Positions 1-6,190 of a DNA stretch of 11,508 bases are shown piece by piece. The DNA is from Lachnospiraceae bacterium UBA7086 (lineage in GTDB: Bacteria > Bacillota > Clostridia > Lachnospirales > Lachnospiraceae). The notes beneath the pieces were generated by a model, which was not told where the DNA came from, made no database searches, and worked only from the letters and a program-made list of their open reading frames with translations. The stretch spans positions 1-11,508 of the forward strand of contig DKZA01000055.1 of NCBI GenBank assembly GCA_002492525.1. The letters run 5' to 3'. Position numbers and translations under genes: made by a program. Every line of letters starts with the position of its first letter. Position 1 is the first letter of the stretch.

Positions 1-786
1 GATTTTATTTTGGTTTGGATAAACCGGGAAACTTATGAAGGGCTTGTGCGCAGGATTTATGGAAATGTCTGTGAGCCGGCAGTTTTGTTAATTCATAATA
101 TGTGCTATGATACAGGTGTGAGTGCGGAAGAAAAACACCGGGAGGTGGGAGCGCACTATGATCTGCCCAGTGTCAGTATGAAATCAGCAATCTATCCACA
201 AGTGGTTTCCGGTGCCATAGAAAATCGTCAGATTACGCCGGATGATCTGCATCCGAATACGGACGGACATGCCCTTTTGGCGGAAGTGATCACGGATTTC
301 CTGGATAAAGTCTACATACAGATGGGGGAAGAAGAACAACCAGCCAGGATGCCAGAGCCGCTTACGGCCAACGCCTATGAAAAGGCCAGGCGCTATCAGA
401 ATCATAACAGTATGCCGGTCTGCGAAGGGTTTACGGCAGATACCGCTTTTCAGAAATATGTAAATGATATGTTCCGGGGCGGATTTACGGCCTCAAAGAA
501 GGGGGCGCGGATTGTTTTTGAGGTAGAAGGAACGGAGATTGCGGTGCAGTATCGAAAGTCCGTGCAGCTTCCGGCGCCGGTGGCCGTGGCCGTGGTGGAC
601 GGGGATGAAGAACATGCAGTTACGCTGGACGCCAACTTTGATGAGACCTGGGGTGACTGTCTGTATATCAGCACGCTGGCTCATCATATATCTGCGGGCA
701 GGCATACGGTAGAGATACGACTGACGAAGACGCATGAAAACGATGCGGTGCCTTTTTATCTGGTATCCGTGATTGCATCTGCGTAA
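1..786 (+). CDS. SGNH/GDSL-family esterase, C-terminal part (5' end outside the window)
   Basis: The frame is open from base 1, so the true start lies upstream and the catalytic Ser (block I) and GxND block are not visible. What remains is the end of an SGNH hydrolase domain. It contains the block V motif DDLHPNTDGH at about 241-270, whose Asp (241-243) and His (250-252) would be the DxxH catalytic pair, followed by an amphipathic helix that closes the domain. After that come about 155 residues with alternating hydrophobic strands and no membrane segment, which look like a beta-sandwich or jelly-roll accessory domain. Two-domain SGNH proteins of this kind include carbohydrate esterases that remove acetyl groups from plant polysaccharides. 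The gene ends 32 bp before the GH1-ManA frame with no terminator between, so co-transcription is likely. The family assignment is good. The substrate, presumably an acetylated oligosaccharide, is inferred from the neighbour only. Confidence 0.8.
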   Translation, partial: DFILVWINRETYEGLVRRIYGNVCEPAVLLIHNMCYDTGVSAEEKHREVGAHYDLPSVSMKSAIYPQVVSGAIENRQITPDDLHPNTDGHALLAEVITDFLDKVYIQMGEEEQPARMPEPLTANAYEKARRYQNHNSMPVCEGFTADTAFQKYVNDMFRGGFTASKKGARIVFEVEGTEIAVQYRKSVQLPAPVAVAVVDGDEEHAVTLDANFDETWGDCLYISTLAHHISAGRHTVEIRLTKTHENDAVPFYLVSVIASA

Positions 787-818
787 GGAATATTTATTGA
801 GAAAGGATGGGGACTTAG

Positions 819-3122
819 ATGTTTCGAGAGGATTTTGTGTGGGGTGTTGCCAGCAGTGCTTATCAGGTGGAAGGCCGGGATCCGGAGGACGGCGCCGGCA
901 AAATGATCTGGGATACGTTCACAGAAGAGGGCGGGATTCAGGATGGAACGGATGCAATGACGACCTGTGATCATATGCACCGCTATCAAGACGATTATAA
1001 GCTGATGCGGCTTCTGGGAATCAAGGCATATCGTTTTTCCATAAGCTGGGCCAGACTACTGCCAGAGGGAACAGGAAGGATCAATGAAAAGGCGGTGGCG
1101 CTGTATCGGGATATGATTCTGGAGATGAAGAAAAACGGTATTACACCGTACCTGACGATGTATCATTGGGAACTGCCGCAGGCATTGCAGGACAAAGGCG
1201 GCTGGCTGAATGAAGATATCATCAACTGGTTCGGAGAGTACGCGCAGGTAGTGGCCGAGAATTTCTCGGATATCTGTGAATATTTTATTACCCTCAATGA
1301 ACCCCAGTGTTTTGTGGGACTGGGCCATTTGCACGGGGAACATGCACCAGGGAAGAAATTAGGTTATAAGGAGACATTTCAGATTACGCACAATGCGCTG
1401 CGGGCCCATGGGCAGGCAGTGATCAACCTGCGAAAATATGCATCGCGGCCTATCCAGATTGGGTATGCGCCCACCTGCGGCATGGCTTATCCGGAAAGTG
1501 AGCGTCCGGAAGATATCGAGGCAGCAAGACACGTACTCTTTTCCTTTAATAATCCGATGGATAACTGGACCTGGAATGTGGCATGGTTTTCCGATCCAGT
1601 ATTTTTGGGGAAATATCCGGAAGAAGGGTTGGTTAAATTCAAGGAGTATCTGCCGGTGATTACCGAAGAAGATATGAATTTAATCTCGCAGCCATTGGAC
1701 TTTATGGGGCAGAATATTTATAATGGTTACATGATTCGTGCAGGAAAGGACGGGGAGCCGGAATTTGTGGACAGGCCGGCAGGTTTCCCGAAAACAGCGG
1801 CAGGATGGCCGGTAACGCCGCAGTGCATTTATTGGGGTGTGAAGTTTCTATATGAGAGATACAAACTGCCTCTTTATATCACGGAAAATGGCATGTCCTG
1901 TCATGATATTGTTTCTAAGGATGGAAGAGTGCATGACCCCAACCGGATCACATTCCTGGATTTGTATCTTTCTGCGCTGCAGAAAGCAAACGATGACGGG
2001 GTCGATGTAAGAGGATATTTCCTGTGGACATTCCTGGATAATTTTGAGTGGAGCAAAGGATATACCGAACGGTTTGGTATTGTGTATGTGGATTTTCAGA
2101 CTCAGAAGCGTATCGTGAAAGATTCAGCTTACTGGTATCAAAAAGTAATGGAGACGAATGGAGCTATGTTATCAATCAATGAGAAAGAAAAACCAATTTT
2201 GTTTTTAAATCCTGTATTCAAACAGATGATCTGGGGCGGCAGCCGTCTGGGAAATGACTGGCCATATCAGATTCCGGGAGACAATACCGGGGAGTGTTGG
2301 GCGGTCAGCGCACATCCCAATGGGGATTGCACCATCAGAGAAGGAATTTATGAAGGATGTACTTTGTCAGAATTATGGGATACCCATCCGGAGCTCTTTG
2401 GCAAGACAGGATATGACAGATTCCCGCTTTTGACCAAGATCATTGACGCGAAGACGGATCTTAGTATTCAGGTACATCCGGATGATGCCTATGCAAATGT
2501 GCATGAAAATGGTTCCTTTGGCAAAACAGAATGTTGGTATATTCTGGATTGTGAAGAGGATTCAACGTTGGTTATCGGACATCATGCCAAGGACAGACAG
2601 GAACTTAGTGATATGATCCACCAGGGAAGATGGGGAGAGTTTATCCGGGAAATCCCAATTAAGAAAGGTGATTTTATCCAGATTGATCCCGGCACTGTAC
2701 ATGCCATCAAGGGCGGCATCATGCTTCTGGAAACCCAGCAGAACAGCGATATTACCTACCGCGTCTATGACTATGACAGGCTGACGGACGGCAAGCCGAG
2801 ACAGCTTCATGTGGAACAGAGCATTGATGTGATCACAGTGCCGGCTAAATCCGCAAAAGAGAGCGTTATGAAAGCGGATGACCTGCCGAAAAATCAGATG
2901 AATCTGCTGATTGCCTGTGATTATTATAAAGTCTGGAAACTGGAAGTGACAAAGCAGGTTTGCCTGGAACAGGAATATCCGTTCCTGATCATGAGCGTGA
3001 CCAAAGGAGAGGGACTGATCAATGGGCAGATGATTCAAAAAGGAGATCATTTTATCCTGCCCTGCGGTTATGGGACAGTGGAATTACAGGGAGATATGCA
3101 GATCATTGCCTCTGCGGTCTGA
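819..3122 (+). CDS. Fused GH1 beta-glucosidase and type I mannose-6-phosphate isomerase
   Basis: This 767-residue frame contains two complete enzymes. Residues 1-449 are a full-length GH1 retaining beta-glycosidase: N-terminal FVWGVASSAYQVEG, acid/base Glu161 in TLNEP, nucleophile Glu356 in ITENG, and the sugar-binding LDNFEW (Glu410, Trp411). The Ser/Lys phosphate-binding signature of 6-phospho-beta-glucosidases is absent, so the substrate is probably unphosphorylated. Residues 450-767 are a cupin-type mannose-6-phosphate isomerase, about 318 residues and so close to the usual bacterial length. It has QMIWGG near its start and zinc ligands Gln551 and His553 (QVHP), Glu571 (KTECWY) and His628 (GTVHAIKGG), and would interconvert mannose-6-P and fructose-6-P. 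Only a short polar linker (SINEKEK) joins the two. The start at 819 has an AAAGGA ribosome site about 11 nt upstream. The protein appears cytoplasmic, with no signal peptide. A fusion of these two activities is unusual, and an assembly error that removed a stop codon cannot be excluded. Confidence 0.93.
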   Translation: MFREDFVWGVASSAYQVEGRDPEDGAGKMIWDTFTEEGGIQDGTDAMTTCDHMHRYQDDYKLMRLLGIKAYRFSISWARLLPEGTGRINEKAVALYRDMILEMKKNGITPYLTMYHWELPQALQDKGGWLNEDIINWFGEYAQVVAENFSDICEYFITLNEPQCFVGLGHLHGEHAPGKKLGYKETFQITHNALRAHGQAVINLRKYASRPIQIGYAPTCGMAYPESERPEDIEAARHVLFSFNNPMDNWTWNVAWFSDPVFLGKYPEEGLVKFKEYLPVITEEDMNLISQPLDFMGQNIYNGYMIRAGKDGEPEFVDRPAGFPKTAAGWPVTPQCIYWGVKFLYERYKLPLYITENGMSCHDIVSKDGRVHDPNRITFLDLYLSALQKANDDGVDVRGYFLWTFLDNFEWSKGYTERFGIVYVDFQTQKRIVKDSAYWYQKVMETNGAMLSINEKEKPILFLNPVFKQMIWGGSRLGNDWPYQIPGDNTGECWAVSAHPNGDCTIREGIYEGCTLSELWDTHPELFGKTGYDRFPLLTKIIDAKTDLSIQVHPDDAYANVHENGSFGKTECWYILDCEEDSTLVIGHHAKDRQELSDMIHQGRWGEFIREIPIKKGDFIQIDPGTVHAIKGGIMLLETQQNSDITYRVYDYDRLTDGKPRQLHVEQSIDVITVPAKSAKESVMKADDLPKNQMNLLIACDYYKVWKLEVTKQVCLEQEYPFLIMSVTKGEGLINGQMIQKGDHFILPCGYGTVELQGDMQIIASAV
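2150..2168 (+). promoter_or_regulatory. Possible internal ribosome binding site and start codon for a separate ManA
   Basis: An in-frame ATG at 2166-2168 (codon 450) sits exactly at the junction of the two enzyme domains. GGAGA lies at 2150-2154 (11 nt spacing), and a second GGAG at 2160-2163 is too close to serve. Starting here would give a 318-residue isomerase of normal family length. The site may be a relic of the time when manA was a separate gene, or may still give a free isomerase. Use of this start is not shown by sequence alone. Confidence 0.35.
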
Positions 3123-3156
3123 GGGGGACAAAGAAGGAGTGCAGGGAGATATCGCC

Positions 3157-3594
3157 TTATTCTTTTAAAGTATTCAGAATGACCAGGTGATGATCGTACA
3201 GAAGTTCATTGACTTCCAGAATAGATTTGTGTTTCTGCAGAGCGAATAAAAGCAGGGCATCTCGTTTGCTCCTTGCATACAGCTCCCGGTAACCGGATAA
3301 TTTCAGCATTTTCTGCGTTTCAGAATCAGAAAGGCCAAGACCAAACGCCAGGGCAATCAGTTTATCCCTGGAAGGTATCTTCTCGCCGGCAAATATTTTA
3401 TATACATACGCCCGGCTGAGAAGAGAACCGCGTATTACGTCCGCCTTTCTGATTTTCTTTTGCCGTAACAGTGTATTCAGATAGTCTGACAGTGTGGTGG
3501 TAAGCATATTGTCGCTGTTGACAGCCAGATAATCGTCAATGTCTGTGGCGGATTTGATTTCATGTGTTAATTCTTCGGTATTTTTCAGTTCCAT
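3157..3594 (-). CDS. Small XRE-like helix-turn-helix protein
   Basis: This 145-residue protein is likely a cytoplasmic DNA-binding regulator. Residues 1-33 are a polar N-terminal extension. Residues 35-92 look like an XRE/Cro-type helix-turn-helix: SDYLNTLLRQKKIRKADVI, then the probable recognition helix SRAYVYKIFAGEKIPSRD, then KLIALAFGLGL. The rest (SETQKMLKLSGYRELYARSKRDALLLFAL and on) is helical, as in a group of Firmicutes HTH proteins I know only by general resemblance. The start is supported by GGAGA on the minus strand (3601-3605) 6 nt from the ATG, and by a near-consensus promoter upstream. The gene diverges from the membrane protein/kinase/peptidase set and converges on the GH1-ManA gene with 34 bp between the stops. 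The palindrome inside its promoter suggests autoregulation. Its DNA target and any link to the nearby kinase are inferred. Confidence 0.8.
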   Translation of the reverse strand: MELKNTEELTHEIKSATDIDDYLAVNSDNMLTTTLSDYLNTLLRQKKIRKADVIRGSLLSRAYVYKIFAGEKIPSRDKLIALAFGLGLSDSETQKMLKLSGYRELYARSKRDALLLFALQKHKSILEVNELLYDHHLVILNTLKE

Positions 3595-3619
3595 TGTTGT
3601 TCTCCAGTGCTTTTTTTTG

Positions 3620-3648
3620 ATTATACATAATTATGGATTCTGTGACAA
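3620..3648 (-). promoter_or_regulatory. Sigma-A promoter of the HTH gene
   Basis: On the minus strand the -35 box is TTGTCA (plus 3643-3648, 5/6), the spacer is 17 bp and the -10 box is TATAAT (plus 3620-3625, 6/6). The start point would be near 3613, giving a leader of roughly 20 nt that contains the ribosome site. This is the best-matching promoter in the window. Confidence 0.75.
3623..3638. repeat. Palindrome in the HTH promoter, candidate operator
   Basis: The 10-bp core CATAATTATG (3626-3635) is a perfect palindrome, and the 16-bp sequence ATACATAATTATGGAT matches its own complement at 14 of 16 positions. It lies in the -35/-10 spacer and overlaps the -10 box of the HTH gene. A protein bound here would block that promoter, and the divergent promoter is about 50 bp away. 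Short AT-rich palindromes do arise by chance, so operator function is an inference. Confidence 0.4.
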
Positions 3649-3689
3649 GATAGGGCTGAAAACTTGGGATGTCTCCTGATAGTAGACCC

Positions 3690-3719
3690 TTAACACCATA
3701 TTTTATTGTAGGATATTAT
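3690..3719 (+). promoter_or_regulatory. Probable promoter of the membrane protein/kinase/peptidase set
   Basis: TTAACA at 3690-3695 (5/6 to the -35 consensus) and TATTAT at 3714-3719 (5/6 to the -10 consensus) are separated by 18 bp. Transcription would start near 3726, just before the strong AAAGGGG ribosome site (3734-3740) of the following gene. It diverges from the HTH promoter within the 154-bp gap 3595-3748, which holds nothing else I can recognise. Confidence 0.5.
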
Positions 3720-3748
3720 TATAGAAAACTAGAAAAGGGGATAATTTT

Positions 3749-4603
3749 ATGTCGCAGATACTGGATCTTCTTTATGAAGCGTTTCCCAATCTTGATGAGA
3801 TACTTTGGGAGATTGGCTTTATCGTAATGCTTTTTGGTATTGCAGAAGCGTTTTTTGGATACAGACTGTTTTTAAAATTGATGTCCATAATCGGTTTCCT
3901 GATAGGAGGATTTCTGGGACTTCTTGTCTTTATTTATGCAGGGAACAGTTTTTATGACAGCGGTAAATTAAAGATATATATGCTGATCGGGGCTGTTATA
4001 GGAGCGGTAGTTGCCAATACCTTTTATAAACTGAGTGTTTTTATCGGTGTATTTGCATGCAGTTTTTTCTTTCTCTTCCTGCTCACACAAAATACCACGG
4101 TTTCCCTGGTCCTTGGCGTTATCTGCGGTGTTATCGGGGTTATTATTGATAAGTATTGTATTATTGTCACAACAGGTTTAGCCGGCGGAAAACTTGCCGC
4201 AATGGGTATCTGGTTTATAAAACTTTCAGAAGGGGAATACGGAAAGGTCGGGCTGATCGGCTGGATCATAGGAATCGGAGGGATTGTTTTCCAGATATGG
4301 TGGGAAATGAGAAGTCCTACAGAGGAAAATTATCCAGGTACTCTGGGTATGGATATTTTGGAGATTGTTCTGGTGCCATGTTTTCTGATTTATTCAGCGG
4401 GAAAATGGGTCTGGAATTATATAAAGGGCCTGAAAGCATCTTATCATTCAATGCATCAACAGAAGCGGGATGAAATGCACACTCCTTTTATGAATCATTT
4501 TTCAGGGTTACCCCCGAAACAGAAATTCTGTTCACATTGTGGCGCAAAGATGTCTGAAAATGCACGTTTTTGCAGTAAGTGCGGAACCGCCAGACGTTCA
4601 TAA
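3749..4603 (+). CDS. DUF4203/TMEM198-like membrane protein with C-terminal zinc ribbon
   Basis: This 284-residue protein has about seven or eight hydrophobic segments (roughly residues 20-38, 43-64, 76-94, 96-113, 116-134, 137-157, 167-185 and 202-218). They are rich in glycine, with patterns such as IGFLIGGFLG and GAVIGAVVAN that recall the DUF4203/TMEM198 membrane family. A basic, probably cytoplasmic linker follows. The protein ends in a zinc ribbon with two CxxC pairs, Cys261/Cys264 (CSHCG) and Cys275/Cys278 (CSKCG). Such ribbons often serve in protein contacts. The start is clear, with AAAGGGG 8 nt before the ATG. The stop lies 61 bp before the kinase, which also has a promoter of its own. 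The family match is from memory and the function is unknown. A role as membrane partner or sensor for the kinase is only suggested by position. Confidence 0.75.
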   Translation: MSQILDLLYEAFPNLDEILWEIGFIVMLFGIAEAFFGYRLFLKLMSIIGFLIGGFLGLLVFIYAGNSFYDSGKLKIYMLIGAVIGAVVANTFYKLSVFIGVFACSFFFLFLLTQNTTVSLVLGVICGVIGVIIDKYCIIVTTGLAGGKLAAMGIWFIKLSEGEYGKVGLIGWIIGIGGIVFQIWWEMRSPTEENYPGTLGMDILEIVLVPCFLIYSAGKWVWNYIKGLKASYHSMHQQKRDEMHTPFMNHFSGLPPKQKFCSHCGAKMSENARFCSKCGTARRS

Positions 4604-4620
4604 ACAACCGAAATCTGACT

Positions 4621-4648
4621 TTTACTTTTTCACTTGATTTGGTATAAT
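4621..4648 (+). promoter_or_regulatory. Extended -10 promoter of the kinase gene
   Basis: TATAAT at 4643-4648 is a perfect -10 box, preceded by TG one base upstream (TGGTATAAT), which makes an extended -10 element. A weak -35 (TTTACT, 4621-4626) sits 16 bp upstream. The predicted start point is near 4655, only about 10 nt before the GTG at 4665, which bears on the choice of kinase start codon. Confidence 0.6.
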
Positions 4649-4664
4649 ACAACTATAAATACAT

Positions 4665-6164
4665 GTGAAAAGGTTAGATATTACGGAGATGGAATATAAC
4701 GAGATTGAAGTGATAAAACAGAGTGAAAAGGTTACGGTGTCTTTGGTACAAGGGCAGGACGAAGAACAGGTTTTTGTTCAGAAAGTACTGCATGGAAAGT
4801 ATCCGATTTATAAAATGCTGAAAGATTGTTCTCATCCCTGTCTGCCGAAAGTATATGAAGTGAACCTTGGGGAAGATACCACCACCATTATAGAAGAATA
4901 TATAGATGGGAAAACGCCGGACAGTGCTGTATTTACAGAAAAACAGTTTTTATCGTTGGTCAAGGATTTGTGCGGTGTTTTGGGGTATCTGCATGGCAAG
5001 GGCATTATTCATCGGGATATCAAGCCGTCTAATCTGATCATGGCCAAAGACGGGCATATCCGATTAATAGATTTCGATGCGGCGCGCACGCTCAAAGAAG
5101 GCTTGGAGCAGGATACAAGACTGTTGGGTACCAGAGGGTATGCTGCGCCGGAACAGTATGGATTTGCACAGACTGATGAACGTACCGATATTTATTCCCT
5201 CGGCGTCACCTTAGAATTGCTTCTGGGAGAGAACTTTCAAAAACCATACTATAAAAAGATTCTCAGAAAGTGCAGAGATTTAGATCCCGATAAGCGGTAT
5301 CAGTCTGTCAAAGAGGTGGAGGCCGCCTTTTTCTATCCAAAGAAGAAGCGGCTGACTGCCGGTGCGGCAGTTCTGGTTCTGGCTTTTATAGTAGGAGTGG
5401 TATTCTATAGCGCTGCGGTTTCCAATAGCATACAAGAGCAAAATACAGAACTCACAGTATTACCGGTGCCGGCGAATCCTCACTGGGATGGAGAGACGGG
5501 AATCATGTTATGGGATAATGTGCCGGAATCCGGGTATGAGGACGAGGTGCAGTATGATTGGAAATTGTATAGAAAAGATACGCCTGTAGCGCCCAAACCA
5601 GGGGAAGATGGGTGGTGCGCTGCGGGAGATATGCGGGGAGACAATCTGGAATCTGCGGTATTTGATATGAGTTTCACACCATTTTTTAAGGGAAACGGAT
5701 ACTATTATGTTGCGGTAGCCGCTACAGGGGATGGCATCCGTTATGCAGACAGCCCTTTTGTCATATCAGATGGTTTTGCCTATACAGGAGAAGATGCGCC
5801 ACCGCTTCCTGCGCCTACGGACCTGGCCTGGAGAATGGTGGAACAAACGGATGAGAACGGCAGATCGGAAAGGCTTTTTTATGCCACCTGGAGTAATCTG
5901 GATGTCTATGAAGATACCGATATGTTTGACGTGTGGGTATACGATAAAGACGGCAATTATGTGATGAATAATATCTGGCCCAAAGAATCCGTTCTCTATT
6001 GGGGAATGAATGGTATTCGTATTCGCAAAGAGTTTCTGTCAGAACAAGACGGCGGCTACCGTTTTACGGTTCAGGCGCTGTCTTCCAGACCCAATGAATT
6101 TAAGAACAGCCCTATGCCGGATCCGATTCCGGAAGAGTATTACAGTCCCTGGTACTGGAACTAG
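4665..6164 (+). CDS. Membrane-anchored Hanks-type Ser/Thr protein kinase with extracellular FnIII-like region
   Basis: Residues 12-222 are a eukaryotic-type kinase domain: Lys40 (VFVQK) for ATP, catalytic loop HRDIKPSN (His116-Asn123, Asp118 as base), metal-binding Asp136 in DFD (usually DFG), and AAPEQYG (160-166). The glycine-rich loop is degenerate and I see no clear alpha-C Glu, although the catalytic residues are kept. After the basic stretch PKKKRL comes one membrane helix (about 231-252), so the kinase lies inside the cell. About 245 residues lie outside, with two beta-rich segments resembling FnIII domains (about 268-370 and 380-475). No PASTA repeats are present. The GTG at 4665 has no ribosome site and lies about 10 nt from the predicted transcript start. 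ATG 4689 (residue 9) loses nothing from the domain, but its GGAG abuts the codon, so the start is uncertain. The peptidase gene follows after 26 bp. The ligand and substrates are unknown; the HTH protein is a candidate substrate by position only. Confidence 0.9.
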   Translation: MKRLDITEMEYNEIEVIKQSEKVTVSLVQGQDEEQVFVQKVLHGKYPIYKMLKDCSHPCLPKVYEVNLGEDTTTIIEEYIDGKTPDSAVFTEKQFLSLVKDLCGVLGYLHGKGIIHRDIKPSNLIMAKDGHIRLIDFDAARTLKEGLEQDTRLLGTRGYAAPEQYGFAQTDERTDIYSLGVTLELLLGENFQKPYYKKILRKCRDLDPDKRYQSVKEVEAAFFYPKKKRLTAGAAVLVLAFIVGVVFYSAAVSNSIQEQNTELTVLPVPANPHWDGETGIMLWDNVPESGYEDEVQYDWKLYRKDTPVAPKPGEDGWCAAGDMRGDNLESAVFDMSFTPFFKGNGYYYVAVAATGDGIRYADSPFVISDGFAYTGEDAPPLPAPTDLAWRMVEQTDENGRSERLFYATWSNLDVYEDTDMFDVWVYDKDGNYVMNNIWPKESVLYWGMNGIRIRKEFLSEQDGGYRFTVQALSSRPNEFKNSPMPDPIPEEYYSPWYWN

Positions 6165-6190
6165 CAGAATGACGGAAAGGAGATTGTATT

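Noticed and set aside
819..2165. GH1 domain as a 6-phospho-beta-glucosidase
   Set aside because: The C-terminal segment reads FEWSKGYTERFG, as in enzymes for unphosphorylated substrates, and lacks the Ser...Lys phosphate-binding pattern. No PTS genes are in view.
2562..3050. Open frame of about 162 codons on the - strand inside the isomerase domain
   Set aside because: It is a shadow of a conserved enzyme frame, with no promoter, ribosome site or recognisable product.
3671..3688. Inverted repeat GTCT...AGAC in the divergent intergenic region
   Set aside because: The arms are only four bases, too short to claim a hairpin or operator.
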